From assembly GCA_037178675.1 (NCBI GenBank), contig JAYMGJ010000547.1, positions 62,001 to 126,000 on the forward strand: a stretch of 64,000 nt of DNA, in the 5' to 3' direction. This stretch comes from Scleroderma bovista. Its lineage: Eukaryota; Basidiomycota; Agaricomycetes; Boletales; Sclerodermataceae. Under the pieces are notes generated by a model that ran no database searches, had not been told where the DNA came from, and was given only the letters and a program-made list of their open reading frames with translations. The translations under genes were made by a program, and so were the position numbers. Below, in pieces: positions 22,882 through 34,668 of this stretch. How positions within the stretch are numbered: the stretch's first letter is position 1; each line of letters begins with the position of its first letter.

Positions 22882-24189
22882 ATGCCCTCCCCCTCGTGCC
22901 GTGAGTAGTATATTGCTGCTTATATTCTCTCCATTATCCTTCGAACAATTTTCCAGCCCTCACAGAGTCTGGAAGACCTGGCACAACAACTCAATATTGA
23001 TATCAGCTCCATCACTGCTATTCATCAAACTCGATATCTACAATCCCGATCCCCTGTTGCAAAGTCTGGGATACTACACCTGGCTTGGGAATATGCCCAG
23101 AGTCCATCAGACCACCATCGCTTCATCAGCATGCTATGTCTTTCTCCAACAGTCTTTCAAGTGATCTTATCACTGATTGAAGATCATCCAATCTTCTACA
23201 ATGAGTCAAACAACTCCCAAGCACCTGTTGAGGTTCAGCTGGGTGTTACCCTCTATCAAATGGGCCGATATGGCAATGGAGCCTCTGTAGAGGATATTGC
23301 ACAGATTGTAGGGTGCTCAGAGGGTGCTGTTGAGCTATATACGAAACAGTGCTTTACTGCCATTGAGTCTCTCCATGATGACTATGTGCACCCACCCACT
23401 GATGCAGAGAAGAAAGTTGAGAAGTGTTGGATAGATCAACACCTTGGATTCAAGGGAACATGGCGAGAGGGTTGGGTCATGTATGATGGAACTATTGTGG
23501 TTCTGTATGCAAAACCTGGTCTTAATGGGGATGCATATTATACCAGGAAAGCAAACTATGGGCTCAATTTACAGGTATGTTCTCTCTTTAGTGGGATACT
23601 TCTATTAATAAATTTTCAGATTGGGAATTTGCCATCAAACCTCTGCATTGTGGATTACTCTCATGGTCTAACAGGATCTGCTCATGATGCCTGGGCATTT
23701 GAGAGCACTGCTGCTGCAAAATATCCTGATTGGTTTTTCAAAAATGAAGAGTTTGCATGGGTTGACTCTGCCTACCCCCTCACTCCACGAACTATCCCTG
23801 TTCACAAAAAGCCTGCATCACTGTTACCAGAGAATGCAACCTTTGATCGAGCAGTTGCCAATCTGCGTGTTCGATCAGAACACTGTATGGGAGCTTTAAA
23901 AGGGAGATTTCAATGTTTTCATGGTCTTCAAGTTACCATCAACAACAATCGACAGCATATTGCAGCATGTCAATGGATGACTATTGCAATAATTCTACAC
24001 AATATCATGGTTGAAGTGGAGGGGACACATGCAGATTATTTTGCATCAGGGCATACTCAAGCACAGGAGCAGGAGGATCGTGGTATACAGGATGATGAAG
24101 ATTTAACTCAGGAAAGAGTCTTTGATCAAGGTGGGGATGCAAAGAGGAAGAGGCTTATTGAAGAGTTACTTGCATTCAAAAACTTATAG
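22882..24189 (+). CDS. Harbinger-type transposase (DDE_Tnp_4 nuclease)
   Basis: Three exons: 22882-22900, 22957-23574 and 23620-24189, with introns GTGAGT...TTCCAG and GTATGT...TTTCAG; the second is 45 nt and in frame. The product, about 400 residues, has an N-terminal helical region, an HTH-like VEDIAQIVGCSEGAVELY segment and an RNase-H-fold DDE nuclease. First Asp in MYDGTIVVLY, second in DYSHGLTGSAHDAWAF, Glu in RVRSEHCMGALKGRF. The C-terminus is acidic. All catalytic positions and splice sites look intact, so this transposase may still be made; the partner gene is not intact. Confidence 0.88.
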
Positions 24190-24332
24190 TTGAATTGTAC
24201 TCAAGTTGACTCTCAATAGTAGTAGATGGCTATCAATGACCAATGACTGTAATTCAAATGAATGATGACATAAAAGAGTGACTACGGTCAGTGTAAGGAA
24301 TGACTTGAAAGTAACAGTGGATGATGTAGAAA

Positions 24333-25586
24333 TTAGAAGTCCAAATCCTCATCCCAATCAGGAGAGAACTGATGAGCTTGCTTTGAGGGACAGGTGTCAC
24401 CATTGCCACTGAGAAGACCAATCTGCTCACAATACTCTGCAGCTGTCCAGATCCCCTGTTTGAATTCCTCCAGAAGAATCTCATGAGTTTTGAGATTCAT
24501 TTCTTGCTGGGCTCGAGAGTTTAGGGCATCAATGTTGGCTCTGTCAATTAGGTAAGCAAAATTTTAGTAGATAGATGAGAACACTTACTTTTGAATATCA
24601 AATAATGTGTCTTCTATGGTGTGCTTCTTGGGGGCTTTCTGAATGTGCTCCTTGGCTTTGGAAAGACTTTCCTGAGAGAAGGAAGAAGGCTTGGGACCCC
24701 TCTTGTTAGCTGGAGTCTGTGTGTTTTGCAGGGAAAAATTCTCTGGCTCAAGGCAGCCCAGAGACAAGTCCACAGTATCACCTTTCACAGCTCCAGCAGA
24801 TCCCTGAGTCTGGACATGATTGAGAGCATCATGCAAGGTACGAAACTGAGACACCTGTGAGTCAGTAAACTCAGCTTGTGGCTCAGGATCAAGAGGCTGT
24901 AAATGGAGAGTCTTTTTCCCATGAGGACCAACCCCAGTTGTCACAGCAATAGATGTGACATTTGGGCGAGCCACAAATATCCTATGCAGCTCAGAGAAGA
25001 AAGGGAACTCCTTGAGGATCTGATCTGTACAGGAATTAAAAACAAAATAGTCAAGTAGCATATTACATACCCCAGATGTTCTTTGCCTCATCAGTTGTAT
25101 TCTCATTGGGACCATCTGCACCAATATAAAAGTTGCAGTACTCTTCTGAGTCTGATCCATTATCCCCATCCTCTTTAATCCCAGTCCCAGTAGTATGAAG
25201 CTTCACAGCATGACACTTGTATATTTTGGTGAGACTGCAAAGATCAGATCAGAAGTGATATTCAAACTAGGTACTTACGTCTCTAGTTTACTCTTGATAC
25301 GGTCACCAGTAGCAGTAGCATCAATTATATGGAACTTGGGCAAGACAGTAGCACTGATCCGCTTGTAGACGCTTGCCTTCGACTCGCCAGAGGTGTTCTG
25401 GAAGGGTCAAAAGATTAAATTATGCTATTTTTAGAGAATACCTACCTCATTTTTGTCTTTTTTACCATAAAGCACCTTATAGTTGACTGGTTTGCTTATT
25501 TCGGCGATGAGACTCCACACTCAGGCATGATTATTTTCGCTCCAAGGGATTTCGGGAAGAGGTGTCTTCAATTTCTTCACAGACAT
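24333..25586 (-). pseudogene. Harbinger second ORF (SANT/Myb-like partner), interrupted
   Basis: Five exons can be joined on the minus strand from the ATG at 25586 to the TAA at 24333-24335, with introns of about 45-50 nt. The first exon has PWSENNHA, then an in-frame TGA (25521-25523), then VWSLIAEISKPVNYKVLYG. Later exons give RISATVLPKFHIIDATATG, KIYKCHAVKLHTTGTGI, EELL-type acidic stretches and a C-terminal helical region (SRAQQEMNLKTHEILLEEF). The layout matches the DNA-binding accessory protein that helps Harbinger transposase reach the nucleus and bind TIRs. TGA replaces what is probably Trp or Arg. Confidence 0.65.
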
Positions 25587-25829
25587 AGCCACAAATGAGG
25601 AAAAGGTGAGAGTTTGTGGTATTCAGATCACTGAAAGGGACGGGACAGTTCACAACACAGTAGAATGAGTGAATGGGAGAGTAGACACACAACGAGAGCT
25701 CTCCCCCCACTCAACGCAGTGCTGCCGCATGCCCTACACATTGGGTAGTTTTTATTGTATTTTACACAGGACAGCCAATTATCTAATACACGGTATGTCC
25801 TAATTTGGTGTGACTGCAACTGCGGTCAA

Positions 25830-26030
25830 CAGCTGGGCAACCAGTCTGAGCTGGGCGGCAAGCTGAGCAATGATGATAAGAAGACCCTCCTTTTGACGAT
25901 CAAAGAAGCGATGGAATGGATCGAAGACAATGGCCAGACAGCGAGTACTGATGACCTAGAAGAGAAGTTGGCCAAGGTCCAGTCGATTGTAAGCCTGATC
26001 ATGACCAAGTTGTACGGTGGTGGATCTATG
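25830..26030 (+). pseudogene. HSP70 (BiP/Kar2-like) C-terminal fragment
   Basis: Directly after the right Harbinger TIR the plus strand encodes the end of the HSP70 substrate-binding lid: ELGGKLSNDDKKTLLLTIKE, EWIEDNGQTASTDDLEEKL and KVQSIVSLIMTKLYGGG. The GGKL-DDDK-TLL spacing and TAS-EDLEEKLA word are those of ER BiP-type chaperones. The 600 or so preceding residues (ATPase domain) are absent. After LYGGG the frame drifts into unrelated sequence to a TGA at about 26,102, and no HDEL-like signal is seen. A truncated gene copy. Confidence 0.8.
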
Positions 26031-26298
26031 GCTGCTGCTATTGTATATGGCCTCAACTGCCTCTGCCCCCAGAAGGGTGGCAAATCACAAATAATCATTT
26101 GACCTCAGTGGAGGCACACGTTCTTTCGATAGATCATGGTTTAGGGACTATTCACCATTTGGCATAGCATACAGTTCAGAATTCTGTGCTCAGCACTCGT
26201 AACCGAAGACATCAATTGCCTGACTACATAGTAATAACATGAGGTATATAACTGACACACTGCATTCCTGCTGAGTCGAGGGTTGGGCTTTGACATCC

Positions 26299-28417
26299 AT
26301 GGCCTCTAGTGGCAGGAAGCGCAGCAAAACTGTGTCTGACTCTACTGGTCAGACCAGTCACCCTGCAACAGGTAATTCACTACAAGCTACAATACATGCA
26401 CTCATATCTCACTCATTACTTAGGTGCCACCCGGAGCTTTGGAGCATGCTCAAACTGTCGAGTGCACAAGGTATGCTGTGATCATGATGGAGTCAATGCA
26501 TGTCGACAATGCACCAAAAGTGGACATGCAGATGAGTGTGTTTCCCAAGAAAGGCTCCCCTCTTCTCGTGGCAACAGCGCTCTGGCTCCTGACCTGCAAG
26601 TTGAAGTCAGTCAACATAAAACACATGGAAGGCCGAAGTCTCAAATTGCTCAGCCTGTTACTTCACATTTGACAAATACTAGCCAGGCCAAACGGCGACA
26701 TCAATTGAAGTCAAAGTCACACGAACAGGACGCAGACACACAAGACACTGTGCAGACTGGCGTCCTGCAAGCGTGCAACGTACCTTCCATGGACCCCATA
26801 TTTGAATTAGAGGATGAAAAGGCTGACAATGATGACGTTCTACCTGATAGACTCAAGGGTGTTGCAGAATTTCTCAGTGCTCTATCTGGTGGCAATGATG
26901 ATGATGAGGCAGATGAATGTGGAAGTAGCGGCAATGAAGACTTTGACATGGACATCTCATTGAGTGATACAGATGGCGATGAAGAATCAGAGGACGACAA
27001 CATTGAACTTGTGCAGTTCCTCCAGCAGAAATATCACGCCAAACCAACAGTCAACCAACAGAAACAGCAGCCTGGTAGACCCAAGGCGAAGCCAATTCCA
27101 GCGGCTGAGCCTGTAAGTTTTCATGACCCTCAGACGTGCCGTAGGTTTATTTCTCAATGCCATTACACTGTATTGATCACATCTTCTGTCCAGCATTCAC
27201 CATTCAATGTGCTGTTCGCCAACCTGATGGATCAAATTCACCATTCGAGATACCATCAACCATTTCACTTGACGAGCTTCGCGATTCTGTCGCCAAGAAA
27301 TTGAAGCATTACGCTGGGCTAGTTCTGCTATGATACTGATTGGATTCTGATAAGGCCAAAGTTGGCGCAACCTCAATAGAGATGGATGAGGAATTTACTA
27401 TTTTCAAAGCAAAAATGCGAACTTTGATTGTGCCGCAATGTCTCCCCAATGGCAAGATATCCACCCGAGCGCCCAAGAACTGTCTTGTTTACTTCCAAGA
27501 TGGAGGTGTCGAAGATGCCAGTGGCAACAGCAATAAATCAGTATGGACAGCTAAACTCATATTCACACCAGCACTGCCTGTCATCATTTTAGGGCATGAT
27601 GACTTCATGGACAGTGTCAAATAAGCAGAAGGCCGCTGTATCCCCTAATGGCCAGTTAGAGGGGGCTAGTCACTGTGAGGAATTCATCAAACAACTCCAA
27701 CAGCGGTGGCAGTGTGAAACACATTCAAAAGGACCCTTCAGTCCTATCTATTGCTACTCTCCGAGCGGTGGCAATGTCTGCTACCCGCTGACCATTAGTA
27801 AATTGTTGTTCTGGGCACTAGAAATGGTATTTTTTTTGTTTTGTTTTGGTACTACTACACCATGCTGATTGCAATACTATTAGATGGAAGGGAATGCGAC
27901 AGTGGACGAGAAACCTGTCACACTCTCTTTTGTCCTCAAGGACGCAAGGGCAGATGGTCGCTCACCTACTAGTATGGCACCACCTCCTGAGACGGAGATG
28001 CAAGCACATTCAGACCATTCGAATGGCAGATATGGGACTCAAGTTCAATTTGTCATGCCACCATGGCCCACTGGTCCACCAGGGTATCAAGGGGGTAATA
28101 TTGGGCAGATCTACCCATCAAATCAGCCTGGTATGACGTCTCACCCCCTTCGACCTGCCAACGATCCGGACATTGTCAAGTGGTTTTCATATCTTGATCG
28201 CCACGAAGATCGTAACAAAGATGGAATCACCTTCATGCCATTTGGGCCCATACTAAAGCAGAAACATTTTTTTCGTTTATCTCAGCTTATGTCCAGCCAC
28301 ATCAAGCTCGAATCTCTCGAGTCTTGGCTTGGTATTGAAGTTGGGGCAGCCATCCTAATCCTTGAGTATGCAAAGGAAGATTTAGAGGCCGTGAGGGCGG
28401 GACAGCTCTTCATCTAG
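26299..28417 (+). pseudogene. Zn2Cys6-motif protein of a multi-domain fungal family, with nonsense codons
   Basis: Exon 1 26299-26371, intron, exon 2 26424-27112, intron ending CCAG at 27193, exon 3 to about 27,830, a T-rich intron, and a last exon 27884-28417. Exon 2 starts with a fungal Zn(II)2Cys6-type cluster (CSNCRVHKVC, then CRQC and C), then a Ser/Asp/Glu-rich linker. Exon 3 encodes what looks like a beta-grasp (PB1-like) fold: FTIQCAVRQ, ISLDELRDSVAKKLKHY, LDSDKAKVG, DEEFTIFKAKMRTLIVPQ. Two TGAs (27331-27333, 27337-27339) sit in it where Arg codons are expected, and the frame changes near 27,620. The last exon ends with a SAM-like helical region (DIVKWFSYLDRHE, LESWLGIEVGAAIL). Domain names are inferences. 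Confidence 0.55.
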
Positions 28418-31400
28418 ATACATAGTTTACATTCATGTAGCATTCCCTACAACTGGTCTGGAGATGAGTTTTGCGAATCTGATACACATTGCTGTCATAT
28501 GTCTGGAGTCTGGATACAAGGTAACCATTGTTCACTCTTTCTAGATACAATGACTGGCCATGTTGGCATTGAGGCTGACTCTGGTGGCAAGTTGATGCCA
28601 AATACGGATGGCAGATCGATGGCAGGTACCATTGCAGGCACAGCCATGGAAACACCCAGCTATATCTCTTGCACCCTCAACTATATCGCTCGTATCATAT
28701 CACACACATCCCCATGCTTATCATATCACCTCTGTGCTCGTTATCTTACAGATAATTGGTACCAATATCAAGTATGTAGCAAGTTGGCTTCATTGTCATC
28801 GCATGCACCACAGCAACACCAGCCATACACAAGTATCACTGTTGTCATCATCATCATGCTTCTGCAAACCTAGGATGAGCATCACCATCATGACTGTGAT
28901 TTGATTGTTTTTCAGTAGCTTTGACAGTCGGATAACCGCCCATTGCACTTGGGGATAGATTTCTGGCCTTGTGCCATGTCTGTGGAACATTGGAGGTCAG
29001 TGAATTTCTGGACAATGCAAACCCGAACCCCAAAAAACCGACATAACAAAAAGTAGTCCTTAACGGCTCGGAAAGCGATAAATGTCTTCCATGAATTTTT
29101 CCGAGTCCAACAGTGTCCTTTCCGACGAATTTTGTTCACGTGTTGAGGAGATATGGTCGACCGAAGTTGGGTAGGTTTTTTTTGGTAAAAAGGTCACGTG
29201 GCCAAGTTGCCTGAAAAGGACAGTAAATACATGGGGGGGGCACAGCATCAAAGTACAAAAAGAGAAGGGAGTAAGCAGAATTTGTCAATGATTGGTAAGG
29301 GATTGGTAAGAGCTTTGTAAGGGGTTTGTAAGCAATCAGTAAGCAAGGGATAAGCAAGAATGAGTAAGCATAGGGAGTATGAATAAGCTGCTGAGTAAAG
29401 GAATGAGTAAGCTGCATGACAAGATTGATTGGTAAGGGAGTGAGTCATCAGCTGAGTAATATACCAAAAATGCAAAAGGGATAGTGTCAAGACCAGTTCT
29501 CCTCAACGATCTTACTAGGAGGTCCAGAGGTGCAGGGAACTAATGAGGAGGTAAGTCCAGACACTAGTAGGTGCTAGTTAGTGCGGAGAGTCAAGTCCGG
29601 GTCAAACGAACGAAGTCCGGGCACTAGAGAAGCACAGGGAGTAAGTCTGGGTTTTTGCGGAGTAAGTCTGGACTGCGGGAAAGTGGTCCGGAGTTGAGCA
29701 CAGCTTGTCCGGAGCGAAGGACATCCCAGAGGTGGGATAAGTCCTGAGAGGTCTAGTGTCGAGTCTGGGACAGAGGTGGCTGTTGCCCTTGTGCGAGTAG
29801 GAGACTTGCTAGGATTGGACATAGGACCAAGGGGACGAGATAGGACGGAGCTGGAGTTGGCCAGAGTTCAGGAGTTCAGGTGAATAGATGGATTAGGAGA
29901 GCATAGTGGGTAGCACAGAGTGGGGAGTATCTTAGTTGAGATTTGATCTAAGGAAACTACTAGGCTGGAGTATAGTAGTTTATATAATAACAAGACTAGA
30001 GGTGAGTATATACGGTGACAAGTAAACACCCTAATGTTGAGACAAGGGACAGAGCAGAAGTGGACAGGAAACTAATCCAGGATAATCTGGAGCGGGAGCA
30101 GACACGGGGAACTAGAGATACAGGGATGACAGAGAAAAAGCAGGGACAGTGAAATAAAGGGAACTAGGTCAGAAGAGGACAGGTAAGGGTTGGAGGTGGA
30201 CTTAACTAATGTTAAGTCCGGAGCGATGTCCAGGACCAGAGGAAGTGGGACCAGAGGAAGTGCAAGAGCGGAGGGAGTGTATGAGCTGAGGGAGTGTACA
30301 GCTGGAGGAAGGGCGGAGTAGCCGGAGGAAGGTCTGGAGTTGGACATGGAAATGTCCAAGGCCATTGGTGGACCTATCAGGGGAAGCAGAGCGGAACAGG
30401 AGCAGACCTGAGCCGGAGTTGGATGTACCAGCCGGAGTTGGGCTAGGTTGCAGACCAGACAAGGGGAGTGGCTGGACTGAAACCAGAGTAGCGACTAATA
30501 GTAGGTACAGGTCCGACATGGAGGAGTTAGACCGCAGATCTGTCTGTAGGAAGACAGGGGTTTAGTCCTGAGGCAGAGAGGGACGTAGTGACCGGAGTTG
30601 AGATGGAGTGCAGCTATGGGGCTGGAGATGGCCGGACTAGATCTGGAGTTGCGTCTATGCCTAAGGAGAGGTCAGGCAGGCCAGGGTTAGACCGGAGTTG
30701 TGACTGGGAAAAGTATGGATATGACAGATAGAGTAATACTGATGACAAGAGAGCATCAGTAAGCAAGGGATGAGTCACTGCACAGCAGAAGGAGTCATTG
30801 ATGCACAGCCTAAGAAGTTTGATGGGGGGCTGTGTACCATCAGGAATTTGATGGGACAACAATGGGGAAGATCTGAGATAAACAGGGGGATTGATCTGAG
30901 ACAAAACAGCCACAAGAAGGGTACCAGGGGTCCAGAGGTCTTTTGGGGGGTCAGCATACACTAAGGTATAGTGCATGTGTTCTAGCGCCACTGAAGCGCA
31001 ACCATGGGCCCCCTTGACGAGCTCTCTTCTGGGAAAGAATGAGAGAGGGTTCTTCTTCCTAATAGCACTATAAAGTGGGGGGCATAACTATCATGGTGCT
31101 GGGGGACATCATCTGAAAGTAGGGAAGTGGATAGAGTATTGAATTTGACGCATCCAGGGAAGCGAGACAAATGACAGAGGAAGATGGACATGGCAAGTAT
31201 CTGAGAGGAAGGGACCATAGGCTGAGGGCTCAGGGGACAGAGACGATCAGAGAAGACTTCTCAAGCTTGACAATAGACCTAAGATGACCAAAGTACATCC
31301 TTGACGCAGGACTGACGAGGAGAATGTGCTGACCGAGAACGAGAGGGACTGAGGGAGCAGGCTGGGAAGATATGTGCCAGGCAGTGCACGGGAACTCTGG

Positions 31401-32206
31401 GAGAGGCTGTCCTAAGAGCAGGACATAGTGGAGATCTGCAGCAATAGCGGAGGAATACGGACTCCATAGTGAGCGATGAAGCGAATGTCTGGATTGCAGG
31501 GGGAATATCTCCGTGGGAAATGAACAGATTTGCATCGGAACTTGACAGGCAGATAGATCACGTTCTAGGCTCTCTGACAGTATAGTCATGTGCCTGATAG
31601 CTTCAGAAACGACAGAGCTATTTAAAATATTGGAATGCCGGCACTGGGCACCTAAAAATGACATTTGGGCGCTAAAAATCATTTCTTCTCTTTCTCCTTC
31701 GTTTCTCCATCAATTCTTTGGCTTCTTTGATCGTTCTGGTATGGGAGTTGGACTGCAGACGTGTGCATTCCTTTCTCGTACCACAATTGACATTATTCCT
31801 TCAGTTTCTTCTGCTTCTTGGTGGTTCTTGTGTGATAGATGACTGTCAGCATTGGCATTCATTTCTCGCATCGGGATAGTCTTCTTGTGTGATAGATGGC
31901 TACGATGAGGGTCCATTGTGCTTATCCTTCGCATAAGGATCATTCAATATAGGCATTATCTTTCATGTTCACTGTACCAAACCTGTTTGGTGCATGACAG
32001 TGGTAGCTGGTCAAGAGCTGTTATATTATATAAGCGATGAACACTGTTTATATACAACAAATAGTGTGACGCATGACTGTGATGCGTGACATGTGACATG
32101 TAACATCTACTCTAAAGAGGACTATTACTAAGTCTACACTAATATGGGTCGCAGTCTTGTGCACACTTCATCAACGGTTTATGCCGGGTGCACATGCGAC
32201 TTCAAC
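28418..32206. other. Repeat-rich gap, no supported gene
   Basis: At 29,270-29,460 the plus strand is full of GTAAG words (AGTAAGC, GGTAAGG). From 29,490 to about 30,760 it is purine-rich with many degenerate copies of GTCCGGAGTTG, CCGGAGTTGGA and AGAGGAAGTG; it begins TGTCAAGACC and could be a diverged LTR, but I find no matching end. The Ser/Pro/Leu-rich minus-strand frames here are products of that composition. At 31,690-31,910 a CTTGTGTGATAGATG word is repeated. Around 31,930-32,206 is probably the LTR of the copia element. Confidence 0.45.
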
Positions 32207-33458
32207 ACTCCCCCTCACTGTGCTGCATGTAGAGCACTTCAGCAAATAAGGCACTAGATGCTGCCAGAGGGAAATTGTAAGCCTAGTTGAGCTCTGAACT
32301 TCATGAATTTCTCGCGTGGTAAGTTCTTGGTGAGCAGATCGGCGGGATTCTCAGCACCATCAAATCAATGAAGAATAGTTCCATGTTACCTTTCGTGACT
32401 GACTCGCGGATTCCATGGTAGCGAATGTTGATGTGCTTGGAACGAGGCTCCGTTACAGGGTTGGATGCCATGAATATGGACCCCTGATTATCACTGCAAA
32501 TTGGGATAGCTTTCAGCTTATAGCCGAGCTCACTGAGTAAACTCTGAATCCAGGTAACTTGGTGAGCACAATCACTCAAAGCCATGTATTCGGCCTCAGT
32601 GGACGAGTACACAATAGTCTTCTGCGCACGAGAAGTCCAACTGATCAAGCCATCTGCAAGCTTCAGGTAGAAACCTGTTTGCGAGAGGCGAGAGGTAGGG
32701 TCTGATCCCCAATCTGAGTCTGTGCATGCAATCAAGCCAGCACTGGATCCACCATTGTATACTAGGGAGTATGTAGGTGCCCCAATTAGATAGCAACAGA
32801 TATACAGGACTTTGTTCAGGTGGTCCTGGGATGGGTTTGTGGCATGTAGGCAAAGCATGGGTATGGGTGTACCCGTGCGGGTCCCGGGTGTGGGTACCAC
32901 ATGGGTGCGGGTGCGGGTCAGCACTGGGGCACCCGCGCCAAAACCTGCACCCATGGGCATGGGTACAGCCACCTGCGGAAGTTGATTATGTAACATAGTA
33001 CTGACGTCTTGCGCATCATAGTATTCAACTACATACTGTGCCAAGGTAAGCCCTCTCCTACTTTGATCACCTTGACTACTAACCTTTTAACATCGCTCCC
33101 CAGTCCTTCTCCGTCCACCTTCCGCTCACTGTCACTTGGTTTATGACGCACCCACGGCCACATGGATGACAGCAATGACCAGCGTCAACAGTGCAGCCAC
33201 CACCACCACCACCACCACAATGATGCACCCGCAACCATGACAACCTGCACGACGACCAGTGTCACAGCCATCATGTCCCTCTGGATGATGACGATGATGA
33301 TGACGACAGCAGTGCATCCACACCAGATCAACAACGACAACGACAATGATGATGACGATGGCAGTGTGTCCACACAAGCATGACAAAGACAACAACATCA
33401 AGACACTGATGGCAAATGCCACAGCGAGATGACAACAACAACAGCAGCGCGTGCACAC

Positions 33459-33621
33459 TGTTGTAGTATGTAATATACGATCGAAGCGTACATGCACACC
33501 ACACGAGGTACATCGTATATAAGTCGTACCTACGAACCTACGTACGCCAGTGTCGAGTTTGAATCAAAGCCGTCTCGTTGACAGCGCCGTCCAGATCCTT
33601 GTCGTCGCATTTCCGCCAACA
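33459..33621 (+). repeat. 5' LTR of the gag-only element
   Basis: 163 bp with TG...CA ends inverted as TGTTG/CAACA and a TATATAAG box at about 33,516. The four mismatches to the right LTR are all CpG to CpA changes in one copy. Confidence 0.88.
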
Positions 33622-33852
33622 CAAACTCGACGCTCGCCGACTTGTTTTCGATCTGTGTCATCGTCCTATCTGTCGGGTTCTTCTCGCTCGTTCTCGCTCG
33701 TCCGCCTGCTGGGGCCGAAGCCAGTCGTTGTCGTTCGTTGTATTGCCACTGGGGCCGAATCCAGAAACCGCCGCTCGTTCTTTTTCGTGCGTTGCTTTGC
33801 TTGCTGGGGCCGAAGCCAGTCACACGTTCTCATTCCCACGCTGTCCTTCGCC

Positions 33853-34635
33853 ATGCCTTCTGAGAGCTCGATCTCGAAGCTTAATGGCTCGAATTACTAC
33901 GAATGGAAAATGTTGATGGAAGCTTTGTTAGTGCGGAGAGGATTGATGGAATATGTAGATGGCTCGAAGGCCAAGCCAGTTGGCAGTCCGAACTCAAAGG
34001 CCGTCAAGGACTTCATGAAGAGATCGGCTGAAGCTCGTGCGGAAATCATCCTACATGTTGAAGTATCGCAACTCGCTCATGTACGTGACCCTGACCCCAC
34101 CTCCATTTGGAGTACTCTTGAAACCGTCCACTGCGCTCGTGGTTTCGCCACTCGCCTCATGCTGCGCCGCAAGTTTCTCATGCTCCGCAAGTCTGATGAA
34201 ACATCAATCCAAGCTTGGGTTGCCGAAGTGCGCCACATCACGTTCCAATTGCAGGAAGTCGGTGTAGATGTCTCTGACGAAGACATTATCCTTGCCCTCA
34301 CCCTCGGCCTTCCCCTGTCCTATGAATCGTTCATTATTTCCCTCGACACCACCCCACCTGACCAGTTCACACTCGATTATGTCATCGCGCGTCTCACCAA
34401 CGAAGAAGCTCGACAACAGCACGGACGTGACACAGCCGCTGATTCGCCAGACCCGTCAGCGCTCGCCACTCGAGCTCAGCATCGGAACCGGACTCCCCTC
34501 ATGAATATCACCTGTTTCTATTGTGGAGAAAAGGGTCATTACCAATGTGATTGCCCTAGGAACGGTTCTGGTGCAGATAATAGCACATCTCGTACAGGCA
34601 GTAATGTTACATTGGAGGCTAGTTACGCGTTCTAA
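33853..34635 (+). CDS. Copia-type Gag (UBN2/DUF4219-like) with CCHC knuckle
   Basis: An intact frame of 260 residues from the ATG at 33853 to TAA at 34633-34635. The N-terminus has the copia gag signature SKLNGSNYYEWKMLMEALL; the middle has the usual helical capsid-like region (LMLRRKFLMLRKSDETSIQA, ALTLGLPLSYESFI); the C-terminus has one CCHC zinc knuckle (CFYCGEKGHYQCDC). It would coat its own RNA and depend on another copia element for reverse transcription and integration. The copia fragment around it is not an obvious partner, because its own gag is lost. The frame extends open upstream into the LTR, but the ATG after the leader is the natural start. Confidence 0.88.
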   Translation: MPSESSISKLNGSNYYEWKMLMEALLVRRGLMEYVDGSKAKPVGSPNSKAVKDFMKRSAEARAEIILHVEVSQLAHVRDPDPTSIWSTLETVHCARGFATRLMLRRKFLMLRKSDETSIQAWVAEVRHITFQLQEVGVDVSDEDIILALTLGLPLSYESFIISLDTTPPDQFTLDYVIARLTNEEARQQHGRDTAADSPDPSALATRAQHRNRTPLMNITCFYCGEKGHYQCDCPRNGSGADNSTSRTGSNVTLEASYAF

Positions 34636-34668
34636 TTAGTGCTACGTACGCTTTCGCTCGAAGGAAGG

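Larger units (their letters stand above)
22717..25829 (+). mobile_element. PIF/Harbinger DNA transposon with two genes
   Basis: Terminal inverted repeats match almost perfectly: left (about 22717-22775) contains GCAGTCACACCAAATTAGGA followed by CATACCATGTATTA; right (about 25778-25829) is its inverse with one or two changes. The left end carries extra GTTGCA units. Inside are a DDE_Tnp_4 transposase on the plus strand and a partner gene on the minus strand, the usual two-gene Harbinger plan. No 3-bp target duplication is apparent, and the two flanks belong to unrelated genes. Confidence 0.85.

Noticed and set aside
29574..30991. Ser/Pro/Leu-rich minus-strand frames resembling a gag N-terminus
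   Set aside because: The whole stretch is a degenerate purine-rich repeat; no capsid, zinc knuckle or pol sequence follows.
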